Assembly: GCA_023212725.1 (NCBI GenBank)
Contig: JALBYF010000019.1
Location: 1-64,000, forward strand
Source: Tranzscheliella williamsii
Lineage: Eukaryota > Basidiomycota > Ustilaginomycetes > Ustilaginales > Ustilaginaceae
Length of the DNA stretch: 64,000 bases
Reading direction: 5' to 3'
Under the pieces are notes generated by a model, which searched no databases, had not been told where the DNA came from, and was given only the letters and a program-made list of their open reading frames with translations. Shown here piece after piece: positions 19,772-29,795 of the stretch. Numbering within the stretch: position 1 is the first letter of the stretch; every line of letters starts with the position of its first letter. Position numbers and translations under genes: made by a program.

Positions 19772-20551
19772 CTAGCAGACAACGCAGCCGGAGGTGTCCT
19801 TGGCTTTGGTGGCGGAGGCGGAGGCGGAGGAGGCGGCGTCTTGTTCGAGACGTTGGAGCATCTCCTTGACGCCGTCGAGCGAGGTGGTAGCGAAGCCCTG
19901 GTCCCAGTTGACGACAAGGGGCCCGTCCTTGATCTTGGGCATGCCGCCGGCGGGGGCGCTGCCGTTGGAGGCCGAGGCGAGGTGTTTTTCGAGCGCCATT
20001 TTCCTGCGGTTGTGTTCCTTGAGGTCGAAGCCAGTGGACGTGTAGTCTGACTTGGGCGCTGGCTGGTCGGCGCTGCCAGCGCTAGGGTCGGCGGCCAGGT
20101 AGTCGACAATGCTTCTCAGCTGGTCGGCGGTGGGCGGGTCGGTCTTTCGGTCGACGACCTCGAGCTGGATGGGTGGCGCCTGGTGCACATCGGACGATGC
20201 CTCGCGGAGGTAGGCCATGCCGGTGTTGGCCTCTAGCACGTCGCTCTCGCCCTGATGCGGCGAGGTGGATGCTGCCGGTGCGGCGCCGCGCTCGGACGTT
20301 GCAGACGCCGACAACGATGGCTGGTGCACAGACGTCCGCCGGGCATTATAACCCTGTAGAAGCTGCAGGATCTGCTTTGACTGCGCCGAAGTGGCATCAT
20401 GACTGCGCGATACCAGATGGATGAGATGGAAGGCGCGTCAACACAGTCACAGTCAGCGGACGGCGCGACAGCAGGCGGAGTACAACACAGCCAGCAGACA
20501 TACGCACAATAGAGTGATAATCGCCGGCCCTCCGTGGAAGCGCGCCGACAT
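19772..20551 (-). CDS. Fmp46/DUF1687-like thioredoxin-fold protein
   Basis: Two exons on the minus strand, 20508-20551 and 19772-20402, around a 105-nt GT-AG intron (phase 2), give 224 residues. The first exon encodes only MSARFHGGPAIITL; the junction creates ITLFHDATSAQSKQILQLL, typical of the start of a thioredoxin-like fold. Further family marks are PPTADQLRSIVDYL and GPLVVNWDQG, which recall PTxDQLRxILxY and PLVVDWNNG of Fmp46-type proteins, a mitochondrial redox family in yeast. Low-complexity Ser/Ala segments are inserted between these blocks. The usual N-terminal catalytic cysteine is absent: the only cysteines are in the final tetrapeptide CVVC (221-224). Function is unknown; the family call is fairly good. 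Confidence 0.75.
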
Positions 20552-20995
20552 TTTCGGCGTGGCGTGGGAAGCCTCGATCGTGATGCTGTCGGAGGCACCG
20601 AAGAGCGCGTGTGATGCTAAGGCAAAGTGGGATGGCAACGAGAGCAAGTAGGCTGACAAGCAGAAGGCAAGCGTCGCCGCGCGGGAATCACAACCATAAC
20701 CACAAATTAGGCACATCGATGCATGGCAGGTGGTAGCCGATGTGGAGGTGACCAGCAGACTCAGCAGCACAAGTCACCTTGCAAAGTCACAGAGACGCAG
20801 TCGCAGAGTCACAAACTCGAATCGTGAGTGAACGTAAAGTGAATGGGCTGCCTCTCCTCTGCGGCTGAGTTGTGACAGTAGAATGGCGATGCGTCGAGAC
20901 GATTCTCTGCATCCTTACCATCGTCAATACCAGTATAGCTACCACCGACGCAGCCAGCGACACGCCTGCATTACGCTGTGCTGCCCGGTTAGAGT
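20552..20995. other. divergent promoter region
   Basis: 444 bp between the start codons of the Fmp46-like and F-box genes. No TATA element or other motif could be assigned with confidence. Confidence 0.5.
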
Positions 20996-23083
20996 ATGCC
21001 ACAAGACCCACACATCCTCCACGCCAACGGAGCTTCTTCTGCACTCCCCGCAACGTTGCTTCAGCTTCCTAGCGACGTCTGGATCCACATCTTCGCTTTC
21101 CTTGCAGCATCCCCAAGAGACCTAGCAGCGCTCAGCGAAACAAACCGCCATGTTCTCCAGATAGTCGACCATCTCGCCTGGAAGCAGGTCTTCCAAGCCC
21201 GTTCTCCAGCCTTCCTCGTCGACCGGATCCCCAGCTTTTATCAGGACCAGCGCCTACATCAGACGCCCGCTAAACATACTTTTGTGGATAGATCGCAGTG
21301 GTGGTTCGCCTGCCGATATCTCGCCTTCTTACAGCGGTGCTGGTCCTCTGTCATACTACAGCCATATTCTGCCGACATTCCCGCCCCGACAGAAGTTCCC
21401 CCGTCTCCATCATCAAAACCGAGACGGCAGCAGAAGCAAACAAGAAGGAAGGTTGGCACCGACTTTGCCATACCCGTGCTGGTAGCCGGAACCAGCTGTA
21501 TCGCTGTCGCTGTTCGTTCGGAGCTTTTCGTCTTACCAACCTCTTTGCTGCCCGCCAGCCCGCACTCAACAGCCGCAGCAGCGCTAGACTCGCGCCGCAG
21601 TAGAGGTCTGCTCATAGAGACTGCATCTCGCGTGGCCCTTGCCAGCCACAACGACCGCGACGACGCTGATGATGGCGTCGCCACCGCCAACCCTTGGCAG
21701 GACATCACCTGTGTCAAGGCGATCAATCGGGAGGCCACAAGGTTGCTTGTAGGCTTCGCAGACGGAAATGTTCAAGCTATTTCACTGCGCCAAGATCCCG
21801 CACAGAAGGCAGGAGCATTCACAGCGCATGTGGGCTTCCATACTTCAGTCTCACAACGGCAGGAGGTGGTCGACGTCGCATGCTACAGCCGCCCTGGGGC
21901 GGCGCTGCCATCGGTCACCAGCGGATTGGCACAACAGATAGCTTCGGCGACGTCCCCTTTTCTTGCCTCGCTAACAAAACGGGGTAGACTCTCCTTGCAT
22001 CTGCTCGGTGGTCAAGTTGAAGACCTTGCCAGTCCTGGCTGGACAGCACAGTGGCAAATTGAGCCGGATGGCGAGCTCATCCAGGTGGACTTGGACGGAG
22101 CCAGAAATGATCCTGTCTCGGCGGAGGATTCGGGTACTGAGACGCCTCGACAGTTCCGAAGCGCTGCTTTCAACAATGCACCGTTGAGTGGTATTGCCTC
22201 GGGAAGAGCTACCCGAGCTTGGTCTCTTTTGCTGGGCAACACTCATGCTACGTCCGACTGGAGTCAAGTCGGCACTCCGACCGACTGGGTCGCCGTGGGT
22301 ACGACTGGCGAGCATGCCATTCACCTGTATCCCATCCACCGCTGTGATAGCGCTGTGCGGCTAGGCAAACCCTTCCGTGTCGCTTCCACAGGCTATGCCA
22401 CCGCGGTCTATGCCATGATCAGTCCGCCGCCAACATCGCCGATCCCGTCCTTCCTACTGTTCGCTGGTTTCTACGACGGCGTTGTCAGGGTCTACGATAC
22501 GCGACAGTTGGCGGGTGATGCTAGTGATCCTATTGGCGACCTCGAGTATCTCAACATCGGCCCAACTTGCTCAGCCTCCTTGAACAGAGACACGCGACCG
22601 GGGCGCAGCCCTCGAAGCAGGCCTCAGAGAGAGCTCGATCCGATCCAGATGTTCAGAGAGGATTACGACACCGACTCCATCTACAGCCTCTCTTTTGGCG
22701 GCCCCGAGGGCACGCATCTGGTCGTCGGCGGCTCGCGGCACTGCAAGGTCCGCGTCTTTGACGTTTCGTTCCTGCGTGGCTACGACGTGCCGCTGCTTTC
22801 GGCGCCCGCGCCGCCAGGCGCCGGTACGGGGGACCGCCACGCGGGCGTCGCCGCGCGCGACTGGACCGCGTTTGCCGTGCCCGCCGCCGACAGTCCGCAG
22901 TACGCCGTCTGCGCCGACGCCGACCGCATCTTTGGCGTGACCGACCGCAGCCTCTGGTGCTTCGACTTTGGCCTCGCCGCCACAGCCCCCGCGGCCGCAC
23001 ACCAGAAGGCACACACTATCGCGTTCTTCCGACACGGCGACGGCGTCCTCTCGCACTCACATCCTCACTTGCCAGCGTCATAA
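20996..23083 (+). CDS. F-box / WD40-repeat protein
   Basis: 695 residues, ATG start. An F-box lies at about 20-65 (LLQLPSDVWIHIFAFLAA then LAALSETNRHVLQIVDHLAWKQVF), the Skp1-binding module of SCF ubiquitin ligases. The rest shows WD-like strands, for example LLVGFADGNVQAISL, LLFAGFYDGVVRVYDTR and THLVVGGSRHCKVRVFDVS, consistent with a beta-propeller that would select substrates. A Lys/Arg-rich patch (PRRQQKQTRRK) near 150 may be nuclear-targeting. The closest named relative is not clear to me. It is convergent with OST48. Role as an SCF substrate adaptor is inferred from the domain pair. Confidence 0.85.
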   Translation: MPQDPHILHANGASSALPATLLQLPSDVWIHIFAFLAASPRDLAALSETNRHVLQIVDHLAWKQVFQARSPAFLVDRIPSFYQDQRLHQTPAKHTFVDRSQWWFACRYLAFLQRCWSSVILQPYSADIPAPTEVPPSPSSKPRRQQKQTRRKVGTDFAIPVLVAGTSCIAVAVRSELFVLPTSLLPASPHSTAAAALDSRRSRGLLIETASRVALASHNDRDDADDGVATANPWQDITCVKAINREATRLLVGFADGNVQAISLRQDPAQKAGAFTAHVGFHTSVSQRQEVVDVACYSRPGAALPSVTSGLAQQIASATSPFLASLTKRGRLSLHLLGGQVEDLASPGWTAQWQIEPDGELIQVDLDGARNDPVSAEDSGTETPRQFRSAAFNNAPLSGIASGRATRAWSLLLGNTHATSDWSQVGTPTDWVAVGTTGEHAIHLYPIHRCDSAVRLGKPFRVASTGYATAVYAMISPPPTSPIPSFLLFAGFYDGVVRVYDTRQLAGDASDPIGDLEYLNIGPTCSASLNRDTRPGRSPRSRPQRELDPIQMFREDYDTDSIYSLSFGGPEGTHLVVGGSRHCKVRVFDVSFLRGYDVPLLSAPAPPGAGTGDRHAGVAARDWTAFAVPAADSPQYAVCADADRIFGVTDRSLWCFDFGLAATAPAAAHQKAHTIAFFRHGDGVLSHSHPHLPAS

Positions 23084-23316
23084 CCTGGCACACCGCAGGA
23101 CCCACCCCTAGACAAGCCTCTCCTGGCCGCTATCTTGCATGCTGACTGTATTCTAGACAAATCTCCAAAGCGATCGCAGATGGATAGGCACGCAGCGTCT
23201 GATGTGGGAGACGCAATGGATGCTCGTCGTGGCTGCCAGTCATGTTCTATACAGTTCATGTGGTGGCGATTAGCATGACGGCTTGCGTGCGACGCTGGGC
23301 GAGAGCGTGGGGAGGG

Positions 23317-25035
23317 CTACTGGGTCTTCCTGAGCGCGGGCGGTTCTTCACGGATGTGGAGCCAGATGGCGCAGAAGAGGACGAAGGCGGCGGAGGTGCT
23401 GAAGGCGCCGGTGATGTAGGGCCAGCTAGCGGAGAGGAAGCGGGGATACTCGTCGTGGTTGAAGGGGCGGACGGGGGCGGTGTCCTTTGTGTCGATGAAC
23501 GAGAGGCCGTGGCGCTTGTAGTTGAGGTGGAAGGTGAAGACGCCGTGGCGGTCGGGCAGCTGGAAGGTGGTGGCGAAGCGCTGGTGGGCGCGCGAGGCGG
23601 CGGGGGCGGGCGGCGCGGCGAGCTCGTCGCGCACCGCGCTCGCGTTCGCCGTGTCCACCGGCGCCAGGTGCGCAGTAATGTACGGATCCAGCATCTTGAA
23701 GGCCACCTGCAGATCCAGACCGCGCGCCGCAGGCACCCACCCAGCCCGCGCATCGTGCTCTACCAAATCCACACCAAAGTAGACATGGTCCTTGATCCGG
23801 TACATCTTGCTGCTCGTCTCGTCCTCCTCATAGTCCTCGCGCACGTCCTCCGCGCTGGCTTTCACCCGGTTGTGGTGCGTAGCCACCACCTTGAGCACCG
23901 ACTTTTCCTGAAACGCCCACGACGTCAGATCCTTCGCCACCGCTTTGTTGACGGTCTCTAACCCCTTGGGCTGGAGGAAAGCATCGGAGAGCATATCGAC
24001 CGACCCCAGGAACACCGCCCGCGCGCTGTTGGACGCCAGCTGGAAGGCAGACACGAGCGATACCTCTCCCGTCTCCGCAGAGTGGACGCTGAGACCGGCA
24101 ACGAGGTCCTTCTTCTGATCCAAGGCCTCGAGCGAGCCGCGGTTCTTAGCGACCCATCCCGCCTTGCCCAGCTTGGCAGTGCTCTTGGTCTTCACCACGG
24201 TCGGCGAGGGCCGAGGCGTCGAAACGACCTCCTGGGTTTGCGTTTCGCCATCAATGACCTTGGTGGTGGTGACGGTCACGGCCGCGGGCGTGACGTAGGA
24301 CGTACTCTCGACCACCGCGTCTTCCTCCTTCGTCGGCACGGTGGCTTCAGATGAATAACTCGTTGCAGGGGGACGGATGAGCGGGAAAGCAAGAGGGTTG
24401 GTGCCGACACGGTGGACGAGACCCCTGTACAGCAGCGGTTTAGCTTGGGCTTGCTCCAGGGTATCAGGTGAAAAGACAAAGACGTTGTCGACCAGACCGC
24501 CGGCAGAAAGGCCCGACAAGCGCTGAACATGCTTGGAGCTGCCGCCGCCGACGAGAACAGTGGTGTGGTTTCCAGTATCCAGCTCGTTGGACCCTCTGAA
24601 ATGGTCAACGAGGCCAGAGCCGCGCTCGTCGAACTCGAGCGAGAACTCGCGGGCCAGGTCTCTGTGCATCTCGGTCGCAGAGCTGTCAAGGCCGACGACC
24701 ATGTTCCCGCCTTGCTTCAGGTAGTTGACCAACAGCTGTGGGGAAAGATCTGATGCAAGCGACTTGGACGAAGGAGTCAGCAAGATCAGATGATCGTAAG
24801 ACAAGACATCGTGCTCCACCAGTAGAGGCCTGGCGTCGCGCGGTCCCTTGTAGGAGACCGCATAGCCGCGTTCAGTAAGGGTGCTGAAGAGGGTTGAGAA
24901 GGAGGGCTTGGTCGCCGGATCCACCACGACCAGTATGCGGTTGCCGGTGGCAGAAGGTATAGCTAGCGCCGGAGCAAAGACCGTGGCTACCAAGGTCAGC
25001 ACGGCCGTACCAATGTTGCCCGTAAAGAGTCTCAT
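23317..25035 (-). CDS. WBP1: oligosaccharyltransferase 48-kDa subunit (WBP1/OST48)
   Basis: 572 residues from the first ATG (MRLFTGN). Eight further upstream in-frame codons begin with GTG and are not used here. Residues 1-26 are a signal peptide, then NRILVVVDP starts the lumenal domain. Family blocks include YDHLILLTPSSKSL, YLKQGGNMVVGL, the F-Q-L-P-D-RHGVFTFHLNYKR region and PVRPFNHDEYPRFL. One transmembrane segment near the C-terminus (SWPYITGAFSTSAAFVLF and on) is followed by a short cytosolic tail ending RKTQ, a di-basic ER-retrieval signal like the KKTN of yeast Wbp1. It is a subunit of the ER complex that transfers the lipid-linked glycan to Asn. A Thr/Val/Ser-rich insert near 230-280 is lineage-specific. 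Confidence 0.93.
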   Translation of the reverse strand: MRLFTGNIGTAVLTLVATVFAPALAIPSATGNRILVVVDPATKPSFSTLFSTLTERGYAVSYKGPRDARPLLVEHDVLSYDHLILLTPSSKSLASDLSPQLLVNYLKQGGNMVVGLDSSATEMHRDLAREFSLEFDERGSGLVDHFRGSNELDTGNHTTVLVGGGSSKHVQRLSGLSAGGLVDNVFVFSPDTLEQAQAKPLLYRGLVHRVGTNPLAFPLIRPPATSYSSEATVPTKEEDAVVESTSYVTPAAVTVTTTKVIDGETQTQEVVSTPRPSPTVVKTKSTAKLGKAGWVAKNRGSLEALDQKKDLVAGLSVHSAETGEVSLVSAFQLASNSARAVFLGSVDMLSDAFLQPKGLETVNKAVAKDLTSWAFQEKSVLKVVATHHNRVKASAEDVREDYEEDETSSKMYRIKDHVYFGVDLVEHDARAGWVPAARGLDLQVAFKMLDPYITAHLAPVDTANASAVRDELAAPPAPAASRAHQRFATTFQLPDRHGVFTFHLNYKRHGLSFIDTKDTAPVRPFNHDEYPRFLSASWPYITGAFSTSAAFVLFCAIWLHIREEPPALRKTQ

Positions 25036-25462
25036 GCTGAATACGTCTTCGCCTTCCACGGCTATGCAAAGGTAGCGACAATGGGCCCAACGGGTGAAAT
25101 CGTTATCAAGGCAGCGTTGAGGGGATCGAGAGACGAGAAGGAGCTGCTGCGAGCGTTGTGATTGTGAGTCTGCCAGGTTGTCTGTGCACGGTCGATGTCC
25201 TGCTTGATCTGCCCTGTAAGCTTCCAGCTCAGCTGCCTGAGCATTGACAATAATTCTTCTTCTCGCACGGAACTATTTTCAATTTAACATACGTTGTTGA
25301 TGGTCCGAAAACCGAAAACCGAGAAAAGTCAACCCACAACTACTGAGCCTTCTTCTGCCTGGCACCTTAGCACCCCTCCAACAGCCACCTCCCTCGACAC
25401 GCTTGACACGCTTGTTCGGGCCCCGTTGCAGCGCAAGAACGGTACTCCGTCGTCCACAGAAG
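25036..25462. other. divergent promoter region WBP1 / NKAP
   Basis: 427 bp between start codons; TTG- and GTG-initiated open stretches on both sides are leader sequence. No clear TATA element was found. Confidence 0.5.
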
Positions 25463-27088
25463 ATGTCTTCGCTAGCGGCACGACTTGATGCTACCTCGAC
25501 CCAGTCTCCAGCGCAGGATGCCGGGAGCCTAGACAAGGAGCAGGAGCTGCGACAGAGGTTGCTGAACTCGCGAGGCGCCAAGGCCGCTCACCGTGGCCCC
25601 GAAAATGACAGCGCGGACGATCACAGAGACAGGCGGCAAGAGCAAAGGCCAGAAACAGATCGGTCGCCAGACGAGGATAGACGACAATACCGAGACAGGA
25701 GACGGTCAAGATCACCAGACGTGGGGTATTATGGGCGCGGAGAGGCACCCAGGCGCGCCTCACCATCCTACGAGACTTCCGCCAGGCAAGTCGATGCGCC
25801 GCCGCGCCCTCAACTGGACAGGTGGGTCCCGCCGCCGCGCGAAGACCGCTACCGGGACCGGGACGACCGGGACAACCGCAGTCGGGGCCCGCCACGAAAC
25901 AGCAGCGGGCGGTACTTCGATGCACCTCTGGGCGGACAACACGGCGCACCCGCGCACCAGGACGAGTATGGACAGGCACAGTGGCGGCGCCTCCCGCGAG
26001 ATCCCTATGCTTCCAACAGTATCTCCGGCGGGCCGGGCGCGGGAGGCGCAAGTGGTAATGGCAATGGCGGGTTCTTCAGCTCCCGGAACGAGCAACGTAT
26101 GCAGTCTACGCTTTCAATCTGGCCTCCAAGCCCGACGTCACCAACTCTGGATAGCGAGGAAGAGCGAGAGAAGGACCGCGAGCGTCGAAAGCTGCGCGAC
26201 AAGGAGAGGAAGAAGCATGCATCCAGCAGTAGCCACCACCAGCATCACCATTCGTCGAGCTCTTCGCGGCACAAGCGGTCCCACAGGGATCATGATGACG
26301 ACAGAGGCAAGCACAGCAGAAGCTCGAAGCACCGTAGCGATAGGGATAAGGACCGTCATCCCTCACGGCGCCAGCGCGATGAGAGCGGCAGCGGATCTGA
26401 CGTTGATGCCGACGAGAAGGACAAAGGGCGCCACAAGCGGCGATCTGAGTCGAGTCGTGCCAGAGATCATCGCGCTTCGCGCTCCTCCAGAGACGCCGAT
26501 CACAGGCACAAGCGGCGTCATCGCAAGTCCGTCTCGGACTCTGCGTCCGACAGCGAGAGTTCCGAGGACGGGCGGAGTTCGCGCCGGCGTCATAGGCGCC
26601 GTTCGCACAGCAAGACTCGGTCGGCGTCGGCCTCTTCGCACGCCGGGGCGGGGGAGAAGCCGAAGCGGTCCGCATCGCCGGCGTCTTCGGAGGATGTCGA
26701 GATCGGGCCTACGCTGCCCAAAGCGGCCGATGGCCGGCCCGTCGATCCGCGCGCGTACGGCGGTGCGCTCCGGCCCGGCGAAGGCACCGCCATGGCCAAC
26801 TTTGTCCAGGACGGCAAGCGCATCCCGCGGCGCGGAGAAATCGGGCTCTCCTCCGACCAGATCGAGTCGTTCGAAAAGATCGGCTACGTCATGTCCGGCA
26901 GCCGCCACCACCGCATGAACGCAGTACGCATGCGCAAGGAGAACCAGGTCATCTCCGCCGAGGAAAAAAGGACCATGCTCCGCCTCCAGGCCGAGGAAAA
27001 GGCAAAGAAGGAGCGCGAAATCGTCAGCCAGTTCAAGGAGCTCGTCGACACGCTCCAGCCCGGAACGTCCAGTGGAACCATCAAGTGA
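25463..27088 (+). CDS. NKAP-family nuclear protein
   Basis: 541 residues from ATG (MSSLAARLD); the frame is open upstream only from a TTG. The first ~400 residues are Arg/Ser/Asp/His-rich (RS-like and poly-charged, with KDRERRKLRDKERKKH), typical of splicing-associated proteins. The C-terminal ~110 residues match the NKAP domain: DVEIGPTLP, GKRIPRRGEIGLSSDQIESF, GYVMSGSRHHRMNAVRMRKE and EEKRTMLRLQAEEKAKKE. Human NKAP acts in nuclear RNA processing and transcriptional repression. The fungal role is probably in pre-mRNA splicing. It is convergent with DPH6, 143 bp separating their stop codons. Confidence 0.92.
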   Translation: MSSLAARLDATSTQSPAQDAGSLDKEQELRQRLLNSRGAKAAHRGPENDSADDHRDRRQEQRPETDRSPDEDRRQYRDRRRSRSPDVGYYGRGEAPRRASPSYETSARQVDAPPRPQLDRWVPPPREDRYRDRDDRDNRSRGPPRNSSGRYFDAPLGGQHGAPAHQDEYGQAQWRRLPRDPYASNSISGGPGAGGASGNGNGGFFSSRNEQRMQSTLSIWPPSPTSPTLDSEEEREKDRERRKLRDKERKKHASSSSHHQHHHSSSSSRHKRSHRDHDDDRGKHSRSSKHRSDRDKDRHPSRRQRDESGSGSDVDADEKDKGRHKRRSESSRARDHRASRSSRDADHRHKRRHRKSVSDSASDSESSEDGRSSRRRHRRRSHSKTRSASASSHAGAGEKPKRSASPASSEDVEIGPTLPKAADGRPVDPRAYGGALRPGEGTAMANFVQDGKRIPRRGEIGLSSDQIESFEKIGYVMSGSRHHRMNAVRMRKENQVISAEEKRTMLRLQAEEKAKKEREIVSQFKELVDTLQPGTSSGTIK

Positions 27089-27231
27089 TCGCCGCCAACC
27101 CACCGCGGGCACGCCTGCTACATGTCTCTACTCCCGTCTATGTCTCTTTGTCTACGCTAGGGTCACCATTGCCATGCATTTTTATACATAACCCACCCCA
27201 GTGAAAGAGCGTCCAGGGGAAGGGTGTCGAT

Positions 27232-29535
27232 TTAGACGCCGTGCCAGACCAACGCCATCTGGACCTCGTCGAGACCGCTCTGCGGTCCAGGGCGGGCGGG
27301 CAGGATGTGCAGCTGTGAGACGGCGATCCACTGGCAGTGGCCGAGGTCGAAGGTATCGGCGAGGAAGGCGCGCAGGGGATTGGGGGCACTGGTGGTGTAG
27401 AGGAGCTGGAGGGAGTACGCGCGAGCGGCGATGGCTGTGAGCGTCGCGAGCGCCTCGTGCGGCAAGGTCGTGAGGGTTGCTGGTGCGGCGAGGGTGAGGA
27501 TGCCGAACGAGCTGCGGCCGGCGGCGGAGGTGAGGTGGTGGTGGACCATGTGTCCGGCGGGGCCGAGCGCGGTTTGCGTGCGCACGACCGCCGGGGCAGG
27601 GGCGTCCGAGCCGACGTCGTCCTCGTCTTCACCGCCTGCGTCGTGTGTCGGCGCCACGCGGCCCGTATGTCCCGTCAGCTGCCACTCGATCGCAGCGCCG
27701 CGCGGCAGCGCCCCGTCCAGCAGCGTCGCGAACAGGAGCGGCGGCAGCTGCTCGGTCGTGGCAACATGGGCGCCAAGCCAACACCCCTCGTCCGCGTCGA
27801 GCTCTTCTTCCCCCTCGTCCTCGCTGTCTGCGTCCTCCGCTCCATCGGCAACCAGCTGCGCGAGCCAGGCACGGCACGCAACGTCGCGGGCGGTGGGCTC
27901 GATCCAGCAGACCCCGCCCTCGACCCAGGCTTTCTCAATGCGCCTGCCGCCCATGTCGCCCAGCACGGCCTTCAAGATGCGCCTGGCGTGCTGCAGGCCG
28001 AGCGCTGCCTGCATGCGCGCGGCGCCGGGCAGAGAGAGGTCCGCGGGGAGCAGCCCGACCTGGCCGGCAATCCAGATCTTCTCGGCCTGCACGACGCTCT
28101 GCGAGTAGGGCCCGATGTTGGCGGGCGCCCAGAACGAGCGCCCCTGCACGTGCAGCACCTTGCGGTCGAGCCCGAACGGCGCGGGCGCGCCCGCATCCAG
28201 CGCCGCGTCGAACGCAATCACGTTGAGGACCAAGCGCGCACCTTCCGGCAGCGCGCCGCTCACCGCAACGCACGCGCGCGTCGGCGGGGACACGCCAAAG
28301 TAGCGCCGGTATACCACATTGACCGCACCAAAGTGCCCCTGCTCGCGCAGGAAGAGGTTGACGTGCGTAATGTGCGTCAGGTCCAGCCGCTCTCTTGCAA
28401 GCAGCTCCCGTAGCGTAGCAAACGCCCCCAGCACCTCCGCTTCCAGCTGCGCCCCTTCGTCCAAGTCCGAGTTCGTGCACGATGGTTCTCCGATAACATT
28501 GCAGAGCGTAATGTAGCGCCCTTTTCTACGCACGGCCGGAGCGGCGTAGGGTCTGTTTATCCGGTCGAGATCGCTTGCTATCGAGGCGCGGTCGAGTCTG
28601 TGAGCAGCGCCATCGATGTCTGGTTTCGACAGGATATCGGTACGAGACACGGCTCTGAGCGTGCGTCTCCCGACCTTATCTAACGGTCTTGGAGTCGGAA
28701 CGACCACTGGCTTGGAAGGCGCTTTGTCGGCCAGGCTGGCTTTCTTGATCTTGAGGTAGCTGACGCTGCCGAAGCCAGAGTCGGAGTGGATTACCGTCTC
28801 CGTCTCTTCGATCCGGATACTCTGCTTGAAGAGCGGGGAGTCGAGGGTGAGGGTTTCGTACTCGCCTCCTTCGCCGCAGACGTGTGCGCCGTACATGTGG
28901 TTCAACTTGAAGAGCTTGGCCTGCATCTGTGCCAGCGTCTTGCCTAGGTCGGTAGCCTGCAGGCCGATGCCAGCCACCTTGATCAGGATCGAGACGAGCC
29001 CGGCGCGGAGCATCTCCATGTAGAGCTCCGACTGACTCCGCTGCCAGAGGTAGGTGAGCGGCAGTAATGAGAGCGAGGGCCGCAGACAGACATGTTCAAC
29101 ACGCACGCGCTGGTAATTCGACAGAATCGCACCCACCGAAACAGCGTCAACTTCGGGATGGTGGCGCTTCACATCGCGTAGCAGGTGGTACAGGTCCTCC
29201 GTCTCGTCTGTCAGCGCGTCCTCTTGCTCGTTCGACGTGCTGGTGCAAGACAAAGGCGTGGACGACGCGTTAGCACCATGACGCGAACCGTATTCGGCGG
29301 CCTGGTTCAGCGCGGTGCCGCGGATGGTGCGCCGGTAGAGCGGAAGACCCATAGCCTCGGCGACGAGGTGCACCGCATCGTGGCCAACGGTCTGGTACAT
29401 GTACGAATCCAGCTCGTCCTTGGATCCTGGCGGTGCCAAGGTAGCCAGTGCTACAATCTGATGGCCTTGGTTGACACAGTGGACCAGATTGTAGCACGAG
29501 TCCTTGCCGCCGCTGAGCAGACCCACCACCTTCAT
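27232..29535 (-). CDS. DPH6: diphthine-ammonia ligase DPH6 with RidA-like domains
   Basis: 767 residues from ATG (MKVVGLLSGGKDS). The first ~270 residues are the ATP-pyrophosphatase domain: PP-loop SGGKDS (8-13), TVGHD, GAILSNYQRVRVEHVC, LTYLWQRSQSEL and CGEGGEYETLTLDSPLF. This enzyme performs the last step of diphthamide formation on eEF2, amidating diphthine with ammonia and ATP, in the cytosol. Two YjgF/RidA-type domains follow (about 360-530 and 535-760; GRSFWAPANIGPYSQSV and IWIAGQVGLLPADL mark the second), as in yeast Dph6. Acidic and Ala-rich insertions lie in the last quarter. It is divergent from SUV3 across a 260-bp shared promoter. Confidence 0.93.
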   Translation of the reverse strand: MKVVGLLSGGKDSCYNLVHCVNQGHQIVALATLAPPGSKDELDSYMYQTVGHDAVHLVAEAMGLPLYRRTIRGTALNQAAEYGSRHGANASSTPLSCTSTSNEQEDALTDETEDLYHLLRDVKRHHPEVDAVSVGAILSNYQRVRVEHVCLRPSLSLLPLTYLWQRSQSELYMEMLRAGLVSILIKVAGIGLQATDLGKTLAQMQAKLFKLNHMYGAHVCGEGGEYETLTLDSPLFKQSIRIEETETVIHSDSGFGSVSYLKIKKASLADKAPSKPVVVPTPRPLDKVGRRTLRAVSRTDILSKPDIDGAAHRLDRASIASDLDRINRPYAAPAVRRKGRYITLCNVIGEPSCTNSDLDEGAQLEAEVLGAFATLRELLARERLDLTHITHVNLFLREQGHFGAVNVVYRRYFGVSPPTRACVAVSGALPEGARLVLNVIAFDAALDAGAPAPFGLDRKVLHVQGRSFWAPANIGPYSQSVVQAEKIWIAGQVGLLPADLSLPGAARMQAALGLQHARRILKAVLGDMGGRRIEKAWVEGGVCWIEPTARDVACRAWLAQLVADGAEDADSEDEGEEELDADEGCWLGAHVATTEQLPPLLFATLLDGALPRGAAIEWQLTGHTGRVAPTHDAGGEDEDDVGSDAPAPAVVRTQTALGPAGHMVHHHLTSAAGRSSFGILTLAAPATLTTLPHEALATLTAIAARAYSLQLLYTTSAPNPLRAFLADTFDLGHCQWIAVSQLHILPARPGPQSGLDEVQMALVWHGV

Positions 29536-29682
29536 TCTGCTTGGTGCCTTGCCCGTGCTCCTCTTCCCTGCGATCGTTCCTGGCCAAGAATCGACAGGTT
29601 GGACGTTGAGCAAGGGTCCAGTGTGAGTAACTTTCCCTGTCCCTCGTCCGCCTTTTTCAGCAGCCTTCGGGCTAGAGCGGAT

Positions 29683-29690
29683 TATATAAG
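29683..29690. promoter_or_regulatory. TATA element in the shared DPH6/SUV3 promoter
   Basis: TATATAAG, about 106 bp before the SUV3 ATG and about 150 bp before the DPH6 ATG. TATATA is readable in both directions and this is the only such element in the 260-bp gap. Confidence 0.5.
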
Positions 29691-29795
29691 CAGTTTTTGG
29701 CTTTCTTCCGGAGAATTTGTTTAGCAGCGGTCTATCCACACCAACCATCAACCAAGGCACCGCATCGCGACTGGGAGTTGTACGGTAAAGACACG

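Noticed and set aside
27337..28413. 358-codon plus-strand ORF
   Set aside because: Antisense to the well-supported DPH6 coding region; a GC-rich shadow frame with no conserved content.
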